This document shows, one piece after another, positions 10,310-20,095 of a stretch of DNA of 64,000 nucleotides. The position numbers were made by a program, and so were the translations under genes. Within the stretch, counting starts at the first letter, position 1, and each line of letters starts with the position of its first letter. Origin of the DNA: Pyropia yezoensis (lineage: Eukaryota; Rhodophyta; Bangiophyceae; Bangiales; Bangiaceae); contig CM020618.1 in NCBI GenBank assembly GCA_009829735.1, positions 35,564,894-35,628,893 of the forward strand, in the 5' to 3' direction. Under the pieces are notes generated by a model. It was given only the letters and a program-made list of their open reading frames with translations, was not told where the DNA came from and searched no databases.

Positions 10310-11453
10310 CTAATAGGGCCACTCTGCGGTGAGGTGGAGAGGGCAGGGGGACCCGTGTGGTGTGATGGGATTGGACCGTTGAAAGCAAGTAAGCGCCACC
10401 GTTCCCTTTTTCATCTTCCATGCGCGGCTCTCATCTTCCATGCGCGGCTCTCTTGCATCTTCCATGCGCGGCTCTCTTGCATCTTCCATGCGCGACTCTC
10501 GCTCTGCGTGGCTTCGTCCGTTGCGCCCACTATCCCACCTTGCTGCGCTGTTGCATCCGTTTAACGTTCTCCCTCTGTGTCCTTCACGCCCGCGCCCCCC
10601 CCCCGGCCCGCCGCCGGGCCGGGAGGGCTGTGGACAGCCACAGCCCCCGCCACACACTGGGAGGCTCAGCGTGCATCGGGTCGACAGCCCCAGCCCACGC
10701 ACCCCGGCGAGAGCCCCCTATCACGGGCCGCTCGCAGCAGGAAGGGGGGGACCCGTGTCGTCCAGCGGCGTGGTGTCCCTGCTGGCCGCCCCGGCCGCCT
10801 CCGCGCCGCCGCCGCTGCCCTCTGCCGCCCCACGCCACCGCCGCCGCGGACGGAGCCGCCGCGGCGGCCGGGGGGGGACCCCGTCGCGCGGGGCCGCCAC
10901 GCCGCCACCGGCCGCATCATGGCACCCGCCACTGGCCAGGCCTTGACAGTGGACAAAGAAAGAAGAGTCATAGAACAGCCCGCGCCTGCCCGGCTGTGCC
11001 CCCCACGCCCCCTCCCCCCCTCCCCCTCCATCCCGCGCCACCGCCGTATCCCGTTGTGCAATCGTGACCACGGCAGCGGCACCCGACCCTCTCGCCGACC
11101 GCGGCCGACCGCCACCCCCTGCTGCCGCCCCAGCCACGGACGGCACTCACCCATCGGCTAGGTGACCCCCCACTGCTCCACCCGAGTCTGCCAAGACAGT
11201 GGCGATGGCGGTGGCAGCGTCGGCACCCTCCCGCTGTGCTGCGCCGGCAGTATGGGGGGCTGCCCCACGGGCTGGCTGTCCGGGTAGCGTGCAGGCGGAG
11301 GGGGGGCACGGGTGGGACGGGAGTACCGCCCTCGCCGCGGGTGAATTTCATCCACAAACAAGCAGTCGTCGCTACCACCAGGGTCTTGTTCACCGGAACA
11401 CCCAATCGCGTCTGTATAGCGTCCCCCCTCATCCCCCCGCAAACGACGCACAC
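10310..11453. other. Intergenic region between convergent LeuRS and TPK genes
   Basis: This segment carries the 3' regions of two convergent genes. It contains a short minisatellite (10411-10503) and very GC-rich, low-complexity sequence from about 10580 to 11160. Long open frames here appear in several frames at once, as expected from GC content, and none resembles a protein family. Confidence 0.6.
10411..10503. repeat. Minisatellite, CATCTTCCATGCGCGGCTCTC unit, four copies
   Basis: Four near-identical copies of a 19-24 bp unit containing TTCCATGCGCGGCTCTC lie head to tail just downstream of the leucyl-tRNA synthetase stop. The fourth copy carries CGCGACTCTC. Confidence 0.85.
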
Positions 11454-13182
11454 TTAGGGCCTAGGTGTTTGCGCTTGCAGCATCTCTTCCCGGTCAATGG
11501 TGCCCGAGCCGTCACGGTCGAGGCGCTCAAAGTTGCGCTGGATCTCGTCGAGGTCCTCCTGCGCGCACTTGCCCGTCTTGAGCAGCATCATTCGCATGTA
11601 TTCGTACTGGCTTACCGTGCCGTCGCCGTCCTGGTCAAGGATGGTAAAGTCGCGTTCGGTGAGGTTGGCCGACAACAGCCGTGCCGACGCGCGGCGCTGC
11701 TTGGCCCGCAACCGCGTGTCAGTGTAGTCAGCAAGGACTTTGGCGAGGCCAAGGGTGGAAAAGATGAGCCAGACGGTGGCAAACAGGCGCGACGCGGGTG
11801 TGGATGGGTCCAGGTCGCCAAAACCAATGGTCGTGGCGGACATGCACACCAGGTACACCGAGTCGACGATGGAGAGGCCCTGGAGGGCGGAGAAGACGAC
11901 CGCACCCGCCAAGAGGACCAGCATGTAGAGCGCGGTGGTGACCGCCAGGTGACGCCACTCCTCGAGCGTGATGTGATCGGCCAGCTTAGCCTCCGCCGCG
12001 ATGCCCGTGACGGGGTTCTCCGCGTCGAGATCGAACGACGATTGGGAAGAGGTGTCGGCATCAGAGTCGGCCTCTCCGTCAAACATGCTGCCAAGGACCA
12101 TCTCTTCCTGCCGGTCAACGATGAAGCCAATAATGTAGTTGAGCGCAGCGGTGATCAGCGCGATGGAAACAAACGCAAAACAGCATGTAAACACCTTGGT
12201 CGAGTTGTGCGTCGGCACGAGGTCGCCAAAGCCTACAGTGAGGAGCTACGTGTGGGAAGGGGGTATTGGCAACAATGGTCGGCGGCGGCCAACGATACGA
12301 GAGGTGAGAGACGAGACAACAGTAGCAAGTATTCTGGCGGCGCTGAAGACAACGCTGTTAGAGCCCGCCCGTCGACTCTGACATCCCTACACACCCCTCA
12401 AGCCGGCACCGTTGCTCAAGAGCTCTCCCCACCTCCCCACTTCCCTCCCGCTTGCCCCTTGAAACAGCCTCGCAACGTACCGACACGACCGTAAAGTAGA
12501 CGCAGTCAGTCCAAGACCAGCCCTCAAGCTGATGGTACACCACCACCGCCGTCGCAATATGTGCCGCCACCGCGGCGGCCGACAGAGCCAGCAACCGGGA
12601 GGTGTTCTCATCTTCGTCAGCCAGCGACGACAGCAGCGCAGCGACGCGCTCGTCTTCATCATCGGCCGCATCGTCCCGGACGGCGCTGCGCGCATCATCA
12701 TTGACCAGCTCGTCGTCCGACGCGGTCACCGAGCCGGCACGAGTCGGTGGCATGGCGGCCGTCGATAGACGAGTGCGGAGCTTCTCCCTCGCCTTCGCTG
12801 ACAGGCCAAGGCGGGCGGCCATCTTTTCCACCCGCCGCTGGTGGGCCTCGGAAGGAGCGACGTGGCCGCCGCCGCCACCGACACCGCCTCCACCACCGTA
12901 GCTGCCGTCGGTCTGAATGCCGGGGTGGGTGCTCGAGCGGACAACGTGGGACGCCGTGCGGAAGGGGTGGAAGGTGGAAAAGCGGGCGAGGCGGCCACCG
13001 CAGCCGACGTCGCGGTCCCCATTCACGCCACGACCGCCGCCGCCGTCGCCGCCGGCGGGAGCCCCATCCGGTCCCCCGTCGAGGGCGCCAAAGTGGTCGC
13101 GACTGACCTTGCCGGCCGGCCGCTCCGACGGCTGCCGCAGCAGCCGCGACCGCTCCGTCACGGGCCAGGGGGGAGACGCCAT
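11454..13182 (-). CDS. Two-pore K+ channel with two EF-hands (TPK type), one intron
   Basis: Exon 1 is 13182-12481 (234 codons) and exon 2 is 12245-11454, giving about 497 residues. The intron (12480-12246, minus strand) starts GTACGT, ends TAG and is phase 0. The N-terminus is Gly/Pro/Arg-rich and cytosolic in character. The order is then TM1 (about 193-217), pore loop 1 reading LLTVGFGDL across the splice, TM2, an acidic loop, TM3, pore loop 2 reading ATTIGFGDL, and TM4. Two EF-hands follow, with loops DQDGDGTVSQYEY and DRDGSGTIDREEM. This is the plan of plant vacuolar TPK channels: a K+-selective leak channel gated by cytosolic Ca2+. Both filters have GFGD rather than the commoner GYGD, and the first has Leu-Thr where Thr-Thr is usual. 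Membrane location (vacuole or plasma membrane) is not shown by the sequence. Confidence 0.9.
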
Positions 13183-13710
13183 AGTGCCGACAATTGCGCA
13201 CAGGGGGCGTGAGGGAGGGAGAGGTCACCGCCGCTGGGGGCGGGGGGGGGGGGGGGGGGGGCGCGGGCGTCGACTGTCGTCGGTCGGCAGCGGTGGCCCC
13301 AGAAAGGGGGGGGAGCGCCGCCTGCCCTACCCCCCCGCGCACTGTGAAACAGAGGGCAGGGAGCCAGGAGCGGGAAGGCCGCGGTGGAAGGAGGGGGGCG
13401 GTGGGGGGGGAGGCGCGGTAACAAAGGACGATTGAGCTGACCGGGGGATGCAGAGGAAGGCAGCAGGTAGAGTAAGTTGGGGGGGAGGAACGGCCGTGCG
13501 TGTGCCGTTGTTCAGAAGCGCAAGCACACGCTCGCGCGGGGGGGGACCTGCAGGCCATGCACTGGACTCCTGGGCGGCGGCGGGAGTGCATGTAGCACGG
13601 GAACGAGCCAGGGGACGGGACATGCGGCGCAGGGGGCCCCCATCGGGGGGTGGTTGGTCGTTTTCGGCCAGAAAAACCCATCCACCGCGCGGACCGCGGT
13701 CGGTCACTGC
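13183..13710. other. Intergenic, upstream of TPK; long G-runs
   Basis: This stretch lies 5' of the TPK start and ends at the Harbinger element. It contains a run of about 22 consecutive G at 13241-13261 and other G-rich blocks, and no convincing gene. The TPK promoter must be here, but no TATA or other motif stands out. Confidence 0.5.
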
Positions 13711-13713
13711 TTA

Positions 13714-13782
13714 GAGCATGTCTATCGGTGGAACCCAAAACCCATACTATTATGGGTTATAGCTCAGATCATGTCTATCGGT
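13714..13782 (+). repeat. Left terminal and subterminal inverted repeats of the Harbinger element
   Basis: The terminal 19-mer at 13714-13732 is followed by AACCCAAAACCCATAC-like sequence and a second copy of the core CATGTCTATCGGT at 13770-13782. Repeated cores near the ends are usually where ORF1 or the transposase binds. AGCTCTGAGCTATC-type small palindromes continue to about 13880. Confidence 0.9.
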
Positions 13783-13969
13783 GCACCTATAACCCATAAA
13801 AAATAGCTCTGAGCTATCTGCGGGGCCAAATCCGGGCTCGGATAGCGCAGAGGATAGCTCAGAGCTATCCTCTGAGCTACTATAGCCAAGCCAATCAGAT
13901 GGTTCCATCCCAGGAATGAGCGGCGGTGGCACAATTTCTGTTCAGAAGTAAAGAAGAAGTGGCACAAAT

Positions 13970-15157
13970 ATGGTCAGAGTGACACTCGCAACTGCAAAGC
14001 CCGCCTGTCCCTCCGTCCAACCCATGGCACTACCCGCCGTCTTCGTTGGAGCTGCGACTCTCGAGTGGCCGCCCCCCCTTCGCATGTCAGCGAGGACCAT
14101 GGCATCGTCGGCGGACAGCCCGAGTTCCCCCGCCGTGACTGATCCCATTCCTGTGCCTGCCTCTCCCCGTTCTCGTTCATCTGGTCCGCCGGATTCAACG
14201 GTGTCGCCTGCAGCGAGCGCCACCACTGCGCGAGGCCCCAACATTTCCCCCGAGGAGGACCTGGCTTTGGCGCGGTCGTGGATCAACGTGTCGGAGTATA
14301 TTGTCGACATGGACAGGGACTGCTTTTGGGAAAAAGTGGCGGACGTGTTTGTCAAGCAGCCGGAGGTCTCGGAGCAGCGGACACCCGGGAGCCTGCGGTC
14401 GCGGTTTTCGACTTTGCAGAAGCAATCCCAGAAGTACAATGCTGCGGAAGCCAAGTATCGTAGCGCCATCCCGTCCGGTGAGTCAGAGGCGGAAACGGTC
14501 AAGAACATTATGACGTACTACCGAGTCTCCAACAAAGTTTTGAACAAGAAGAAAGAACGTGTACCCGCCCCCATGTTCAAGAGTGTCGCTGCGGCGCACC
14601 TTCTCGCCACGTGTCCCAAGTTTTCTTCCAAGGTTCTGGCGTCTTTTACCGGCGGCAGGGCGGAACCTGGAGCGCCGTCAGCGGAGCGGCGCGAGTCAGT
14701 GGCTGGACCGTCAGAGGCTGGGACGACACCTGACACCACCAGTCCGCCTCGGGTCGCACCAGGAACAGCTGAGCCACCAGCTGTGGAACCAGCCATCCCG
14801 GCTGTCAAGCCGAGCGCGGCTCGCCCTCGGGGCGTCAAACGCACGAAGGCCTCTTTGGTGGACCCCAACCCCGCTGGTGCCGCCGTCGAGCGCTTGGCTA
14901 CTTCCGTGACGAGCATGAAAGAGGCAATGGTCTCTTCCAACCGGCGGAAGGCGGACTTGGCGGGGTTGGCGCTAGAGGCGAAGCTGGTGGACATGCTGGA
15001 CGAGGGAGCCGAGAAGCAGACGATGGTGAGGGATTTACTGCGTAGGACCAGGCAGGCCAGCACGGCAACTGACAGCGCAACCGCGTCCGCGCAGCAGCGC
15101 ACACCGACCGAGGTCCCTCGTGAAGTGGACGACAATGATGAGGAAGAGGAGGGTTAG
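13970..15157 (+). CDS. Harbinger ORF1: Myb/SANT-like DNA-binding protein
   Basis: 395 residues from the ATG at 13970; ATGs about 40 residues in could also serve. The Ser/Pro-rich N-terminus leads into a trihelix/SANT-like segment at about residues 90-160. It starts PNISPEEDLALARSWINVSE and includes CFWEKVADVFV and LRSRFSTLQKQSQKYNA, with the spaced Trp, Phe and Trp residues of that fold. The middle is Pro/Ala-rich and the C-terminus is a charged helix ending in an acidic EEEEG tail. In PIF/Harbinger elements this protein binds the subterminal repeats and helps bring the transposase into the nucleus. It faces the transposase gene tail-to-tail within the same element. Confidence 0.85.
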   Translation: MVRVTLATAKPACPSVQPMALPAVFVGAATLEWPPPLRMSARTMASSADSPSSPAVTDPIPVPASPRSRSSGPPDSTVSPAASATTARGPNISPEEDLALARSWINVSEYIVDMDRDCFWEKVADVFVKQPEVSEQRTPGSLRSRFSTLQKQSQKYNAAEAKYRSAIPSGESEAETVKNIMTYYRVSNKVLNKKKERVPAPMFKSVAAAHLLATCPKFSSKVLASFTGGRAEPGAPSAERRESVAGPSEAGTTPDTTSPPRVAPGTAEPPAVEPAIPAVKPSAARPRGVKRTKASLVDPNPAGAAVERLATSVTSMKEAMVSSNRRKADLAGLALEAKLVDMLDEGAEKQTMVRDLLRRTRQASTATDSATASAQQRTPTEVPREVDDNDEEEEG

Positions 15158-16244
15158 CGGGAACTTGTGCTTGCCTTTGTTTGTCTCATGTCAGCGACAG
15201 TTATCTGTTGCAATGACTTGCTTTCCAGTCGTTTTCAATAATCTCCATTTTTTGTTTTTTGCGCCACGTGTACCACTGTCCTTCGAACTTTTCTTGTGTT
15301 TCTGGGGCTTCAAACATGGCATTGTGCGGAGAACCGTGAAGCGCACCCCGCTGTCAGACGTTCCGCGCCCCCCACCTGCCCTTCCAAAATCCTCAATGAG
15401 ATCCGGCCGCCTCGCTCGAACCCCCCCCCCCCCCCCGCGTGGTCCCCCCTGCCCGCCCCCCCCATGCGAATGGTGGCTTTTTCGTGACCACCGCCACAGC
15501 GGCAACACGGCACAGACCCTACCTACGCGGCCGCAACTACTCGCTCGTCCAGTCTCAGCCTCCTCAGCAACGGCGCCGGCGCCGCAGACGCCACCGCACC
15601 CCCTCGCTCTACCAGCAAGCGTCCCCCTTCCGAGATTCGGCCGCCCCTCTCGAAGAACCTTCCCCCCCCCCTCCGTACCCGAATGGTGGCTTTTTGGCGG
15701 CCACCGCCGCAACGACAACAGCGGCACAGAGCCTACCTACGCCGTCGCCTCCATTGACTGGTCCCGTTCCGCTCATCCTGACCCGCCCTCATCAGCAATG
15801 GTGCCGACGCATCCGACGCCACCGCATCCCGTCGCTCCCCCCACCCCCCCCCTGCCAGGCATCCCCCCCTAGATACGCGCACCCCCGGGAAGTGAGCTGT
15901 TTTCTCTGCCCTGGCGACAAACGGCGACGCCGCCGCCGTCACCGCCTCGGCTGCCGCGGCCGACACGATCCCTGGTCCCGTCGACGGGGGCCGTTGTGCG
16001 CACGAGAATTGCTGATATTCACAGAATTTTGGATTGTTTTGGATTTGGGCCTAATGTGCATTTTGTGGGGTACTTCCGGACCCGGAATTCATGAGAGGCT
16101 TAGACCGTGCATGGTGTGCGCACTCGTGGCATTCAGTCAAAGCGCTCTTGCTCTTGCAAACACGAGAGATACTATGCAAAAAAAACACATAGCCATCAGT
16201 ACAGTTGCGTCTCGCCACAAACAGACACCACGAGCGGACCACCA
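15158..16244. other. Harbinger internal non-coding spacer
   Basis: The space between the two converging transposon genes is Pro-codon-like CCC/CCG-rich DNA with C-runs at 15420-15437. It carries the internal duplication annotated separately and has no supported gene. Confidence 0.6.
15400..15860. repeat. Imperfect tandem duplication inside the Harbinger element
   Basis: Two units of about 210-230 bp align. The first starts near 15400 (ATCCGGCCGCCTCGCTCGAA) and the second near 15630 (ATTCGGCCGCCCCTCTCGAA). Each contains a C-run followed by GAATGGTGGCTTTTT, then GGCACAGA(C/G)CCTACCTACGC about 45 bases later. The duplication lies between the two genes. Confidence 0.75.
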
Positions 16245-17594
16245 TCATGGCTGTTGTGTCTCCCCACGAACCGACCACAAGTGATCAATCAATGAAGCAC
16301 GCAGAGCAACATGCCCACTCTCGCTCATGACCTCGTCCGAGCGCTCCACCAAGGACGCCAGCCCAACACAAGGTCCCACAGGTGAAGCAATATCCCCGGC
16401 CCCATGCATACCAGGGAGGCACTCGTAAAACTCATCCAGCACGCCAACAGACTCCCCCCCATCATCCGCCTCGCCGGCGAGCTCCCCATGCTTATCCATG
16501 GATGCAATCAAATTGTGCAAGATAATGCACACGTCCGCAACCTGCAATATCAACTCGTCACTCCACTCTTCCCTGTCTTGACGCAGTATCCGAAAGCGCC
16601 CCTGAAGACACCCGAAAAACCTCTCAACATCCTTACGTATCGCTTCTTGGCACTTCTTGGCGTGAATCTCTTTCTCGCTTGTTGCACCAGAGCCGGGAAG
16701 AAAGAAAATCGCCCATCGCGGGTATATGCTGTCGCCGAGAAAGTAGAGTGGCCAGGAACGTCGGATTCCGTTCAGAACGTAGCCACCAGGAAGATGGATG
16801 CACCGGCGGCCGCACAATATCTCGGAGAAGAGGGGGCTGTGGCTGGCAACAGTGATATCGTTGTTCGTACCTGGCCGACCAGCAAACAAGTCCCAGCAAT
16901 ACAGGTCCCCGTCCACGAGCGCCTGGCACGACAGCACCGCCAGTTTTTCGTGCTTAGGGTTGTGGTACTGTCCTTTGAAGGCTCTGGGGCAGTTCTTCCA
17001 CTTGATTTTCATGCAGTCCACTGACCCCATACAGCCTGGGAGACCACGCGCCACAAAACTGTCCGTCAGGGCCGCGAGCTCAGCTGCAGTCGGATGCCGG
17101 TTCAAAAATTGAGGTCCAAATCGGGACCGCACGGCACGGAGGACGGCTACAAAAGCTTGTCGTTGAGCCTCCACCGACATGCGGGAGTGGTCGTCGAGAT
17201 CTCGAAAAGATCGACCAGTGCCCAGACGCCGTAGCGAGTTCAGAATCTTGACGTGGAAGGGATGGCCACGCCTGCCCGTGCAGTCGGTCCGCTGCAGCAG
17301 CGTCGGGTCCACGAGGGGCAGCTCGCGCTCCAGGATATGGTACAACCGGAGAGGAACTCGGAACACTCCGCGAAAGTGGGAGGAGGTATACCTCGGAGAG
17401 GATGACAGGTAGTCGGCAAACCAGGAACACGCACCTCGGCTTATGTTCGAAGCCGACCCTACCTGCCGCCCGCCCCACACTGCTGGTACTGGCTCGAGCG
17501 CAGCCCCGCCGGCCGTTGCAGCAGCTAAGCATACTTCGATAACAGCCTCCTCCTCGTCATCGTCGCTCAACAGGTGCGTAAATAGGTCGTCCAT
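16245..17594 (-). CDS. PIF/Harbinger transposase (DDE_Tnp_4-like nuclease)
   Basis: 449 residues from the ATG at 17594-17592. The acidic N-terminus is followed by a region of helix-turn-helix character (about 75-160) and the nuclease core. Candidate catalytic residues are D193 in GSVDCMKIKW, D246 in PGTNNDITV and E324 in KDVERFFGCLQGRF, with the family's GDSIYP at about 287-292. The C-terminal VADVCIILHNLI helix is also typical. The protein cuts at the terminal inverted repeats and inserts at TWA targets. No stop or frameshift interrupts it. It is minus-strand, convergent with ORF1. Confidence 0.95.
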   Translation of the reverse strand: MDDLFTHLLSDDDEEEAVIEVCLAAATAGGAALEPVPAVWGGRQVGSASNISRGACSWFADYLSSSPRYTSSHFRGVFRVPLRLYHILERELPLVDPTLLQRTDCTGRRGHPFHVKILNSLRRLGTGRSFRDLDDHSRMSVEAQRQAFVAVLRAVRSRFGPQFLNRHPTAAELAALTDSFVARGLPGCMGSVDCMKIKWKNCPRAFKGQYHNPKHEKLAVLSCQALVDGDLYCWDLFAGRPGTNNDITVASHSPLFSEILCGRRCIHLPGGYVLNGIRRSWPLYFLGDSIYPRWAIFFLPGSGATSEKEIHAKKCQEAIRKDVERFFGCLQGRFRILRQDREEWSDELILQVADVCIILHNLIASMDKHGELAGEADDGGESVGVLDEFYECLPGMHGAGDIASPVGPCVGLASLVERSDEVMSESGHVALRASLIDHLWSVRGETQQP

Positions 17595-17812
17595 TGGAAA
17601 AAAAACGGGGGGGGGGCGGGGGTAGGGAAGGTCGGAGGGTGAGACGGGTCACGCAATGACAGGCAGGCAGGGATGTCGGCAGCGATTCACGAGCGTGTGC
17701 GTTGTCTCGCCACTCTTCAAATTCTTCAGACTTAGCAAATTAAATAGAATTCCACATCAAGTGGCTCTCATTTCGACATGCAAGTCTGCTGAAGACGCCA
17801 GGATGGCTCAGG

Positions 17813-17892
17813 ACCGATAGACATGCTCGGAGCTATCGCTATAAAAAGTAGCTGAATGGGTATGGGTTTTAGCTCCACCGATAGACATGCTC
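17813..17892 (-). repeat. Right subterminal and terminal inverted repeats of the Harbinger element
   Basis: The reverse complements of the left-end cores occur at 17813-17825 and 17874-17892, and TTA follows at 17893-17895. Between them sits ATGGGTTTTAGCTCC, the mirror of the left-end AAAACCCAT. Confidence 0.9.
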
Positions 17893-17895
17893 TTA

Positions 17896-18311
17896 TCTAT
17901 GTACATCGAGCCTGTTGCCGCGACTTGTCGCGAGCCGCATCCTCGAGAGCCTCGAGAATAGACAGGCCACAGAGAGTGTGAGGATCCCTTTCATGCAACG
18001 TGGATCCGATTTACTGTGAACAACAAGTCTTACGTCATACCATTACTGTATTCGTGAACAACTGTGTATTTGAAATTTTGACGAACATGACAGCTGTCGG
18101 CCAAACTAAAAGCGCCTGCTCTAGACCACACGATCGTACCGACGGTGCCGCCGCTCTCTCCGAGGCGCCGATCGCGTACGCGCCGAGGCAGAGGCGTCTG
18201 TCCACCGAGCTGCGTGGTGGTGGTGGTGACGACGGTGGCCTGACAAGCCCTCCCCCACCTAGCATCCCACCTCCGCCCTGCCGTTACCGTCCCCCTGCCT
18301 GCTGCGGCAAC
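17896..18311. other. RPL26 upstream region
   Basis: About 415 bp between the transposon and the RPL26 start. The frame is open from about 18000 into RPL26, but its translation is not conserved with L26 proteins and is treated as leader. No TATA box or pyrimidine-tract initiator was recognised with confidence. Confidence 0.5.
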
Positions 18312-19186
18312 ATGAAGCAGTCCGCGCTGGTTTCCAGCTCCCGCCGCAAGTCGCGGCGGGCACACTTCCAGGCGCCCTCGTCGGAGCGGCGGGTGCGCAT
18401 GTCGGCGCCGCTGTCGGCGGAGCTGCGCAAAAAGTACAACGTGCGGGCGGTGCCCATCCGCAAGGACGACGTCGTCACGGTTGTCCGTGGCACGTTTAAG
18501 AAGCGGGAGGGGAAGGTCATCACGTGCTTCCGCAAGAAGTACGTCATCCACATTGAGCGACTGACGCGCGAGAAGGCCAACGGTACGTAACGCGGGGGAG
18601 GGCGAGGCTGTGCGCCTGCCTCTGGGACGGGCCACCCGGAAATTCCGTCGGCTCTGCTCTATTCCTATGTTACGGCCCGGGGTGTGCTGTTTTTGTGGGC
18701 GTGTGCGTGGCCACCTGCTTGCGAGAGCCGTGGGCGTGTGCGACGGGACGACGCGCTTGCGAGAGCTGGGGCCGTGGAGGCATGGGCTTGTTGCCCAGTT
18801 TGCACGTTAGCCGCTGCACGGTGTGCAGAGTTGCGGCTGAGTCGCGTTTGTGATCGGGCGGCTGTGCAGGGCAGCTCGGGTCACCAAGTGCCCGGCACAC
18901 GTCAAGCTTCTCTGTGACTGACATTCGTTTTCTCTACTTCATGAAGCCTTCCTACCCGTGTGTACTCGCTCGTGCGGTTGATGGTCTGTCGCTCTTGTGC
19001 ATGGCCTGCTCTTGGCGTTTCGCAGGTGCTACTGTCCCTGTGGGCATTCACCCGTCCAAGGTTCAGATTACGAAGCTGAAGATCAACGGCGACCGGCAGG
19101 CGCTTCTGGACCGGAAGAACCGGGATAAGTCGACGGACGCAACGAAGGCCAAGTTTTCCGAGGCGGAGGTCAACGACGTGGACTAG
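18312..19186 (+). CDS. RPL26: 60S ribosomal protein L26 (uL24), one intron
   Basis: Exon 1 is 18312-18582 and exon 2 is 19026-19186; the joined frame gives 143 residues ending at TAG. The 443-bp intron begins GTACGT and ends GCAG, and splits a Gly codon. The first exon has the conserved L26 phrases [31 protein letters not shown] and the KOW-domain segment [13 protein letters not shown]. Exon 2 continues [16 protein letters not shown], which is diagnostic of eukaryotic L26. The protein sits near the exit tunnel of the large ribosomal subunit and binds 5.8S/25S rRNA. The length matches yeast and animal L26. It is convergent with the ELO gene downstream. Confidence 0.96.
18583..19025 (+). other. 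RPL26 intron
   Basis: Donor GTACGT directly after the AAC G of exon 1; acceptor TTTCGCAG before GTGCTACTG. At 443 bp it is longer than the TPK intron (235 bp). No snoRNA-like boxes were identified by eye. Confidence 0.85.
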
Positions 19187-19689
19187 AGAGCCGGAAGGTG
19201 CGCGAGGCGCAGGTTTGGTCGCTTTTGGGCCAGCGCACGCTGTGGACGCCGAGGGTGCGGTGCATAGAGCCGGCTTCCTGCAGCGGGCGTGCCACACTGT
19301 CCCCTTGTGTGCGCCGGGACGCTTGCTCCGCGAGCCGGTGAAGTGGGTACCTCGGCGGGCGTGCTCACGGCGGCTACCAAGTCCGGCACCAGGGCAGTTG
19401 CGATTGCGAGAGCGAGAAATACATGCACCTCTTTTATGCACCTTGTCTCCGCGTGCTGTCTGTTTGTGCGGCCCCAGATTTTGTCGAGCTGGCCGTTGCA
19501 ACCACTGCCATGTAGAACCCAGTGGCGGGCTGTTCGATTCTGTTGGTCTCCCGGTGTGCTTTTCATTGCAGCCCGACGCTGCGGCCTGCAATGGGCAGGG
19601 CCTCGGGACATGTGCGAATGTGCGTTAAATACGCCACTTGGCTCATCGACCTGTGAGGTCCTCACCCTTACCCCTTTTGCCTGGGCAGG

Positions 19690-19877
19690 CTGACGGCAAC
19701 GTTTCTGACGGTGACGAGTCCGAGGCTCCCATGAAGGCCTGTGGTTCTGAATGCTGCCGTGCGCCGTGTGATGATAAGGCATTGTGCACGGAGGTCAGAG
19801 CTGGTCAAGCGACAGCCACACTCCAGAAATCTATCGTGGACGACACGGACGAAGACTGCGAAGCTCAGGGAAAGTAG
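19690..19877 (+). other. Orphan exon-like open segment with acidic, Cys-containing product
   Basis: The stretch follows a pyrimidine-rich tract ending CTGGGCAG, which looks like a splice acceptor. It encodes about 60 residues with a DGNVSDGDESEAP acidic start, a Cys cluster (ACGSECCRAPC) and an acidic end (DDTDEDCEAQGK) before TAG. It has no start of its own in a good context and resembles no family I know. It could be an alternative last exon of RPL26 or a decayed gene end. Confidence 0.25.
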
Positions 19878-19904
19878 CTGCGCGGAGCACGAGAAGTGCT
19901 GTTT

Positions 19905-20040
19905 CTGAATACCATTGTAGGACAAAAAAATACTAGCGCCAGCCGTGCCCTCTTGCCCGCGTAAGAAAACATACAAATCGAGGGGGGAAACAGAGTAGAA
20001 AAAATCAAACAAAAAGGTGTGCCACGAAAAAAGACAAGGC
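19905..20040 (+). other. A-rich conserved block, copy 1 (putative 3'-end element)
   Basis: This block closely resembles 62560-62690. The best core is GCCCGCGTAAGAAAACA at 19955-19971. It is preceded by GACAAAAAAATAC and CCCTC, and followed about 35 bases on by AACAAAAAGG and a run of A. Both copies lie between two convergent genes, just past the stop of the plus-strand gene, which suggests a role in 3'-end formation. Confidence 0.5.
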
Positions 20041-20095
20041 GAGGGTAGAAAGGGTGTAGCTTGCCAGCAATGTTACAAAGTCAAGCTTGGGGGTG

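Larger units (their letters stand above)
13714..17892. mobile_element. PIF/Harbinger DNA transposon, structurally complete (4179 bp)
   Basis: Both ends carry the 19-bp inverted repeat GAGCATGTCTATCGGTGGA (13714-13732; reverse complement at 17874-17892). Both are flanked by TTA (13711-13713 and 17893-17895), the 3-bp target duplication typical of PIF/Harbinger. A second inverted pair, CATGTCTATCGGT, lies inside each end (13770-13782 and 17813-17825). The element encodes the two standard proteins, a Myb/SANT-like ORF1 (plus strand) and a DDE transposase (minus strand), in convergent orientation and without stop codons or frameshifts. Perfect end repeats, intact target duplication and intact frames suggest a recent and possibly autonomous insertion. 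Confidence 0.95.
19187..20095. other. Intergenic between convergent RPL26 and ELO
   Basis: This contains the RPL26 3' region, an orphan open segment (19690-19877) and a conserved A-rich motif block (19905-20040), both annotated separately. The rest has no recognised feature. Confidence 0.6.

Noticed and set aside
11199-12494. 431-codon plus-strand frame over the TPK gene
   Set aside because: Shadow of the TPK exons; TPK has conserved pores and EF-hands, this frame has nothing recognisable and runs through the intron.
14518-15135. 205-codon minus-strand frame opposite Harbinger ORF1
   Set aside because: Its Ser/Ala/Arg composition mirrors the sense gene. No motif, and the sense gene is the expected one for this element.
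18000-18311. RPL26 start further upstream in the open frame
   Set aside because: The extension is not conserved in L26 proteins, and the ATG at 18312 gives the expected N-terminus and a normal length.
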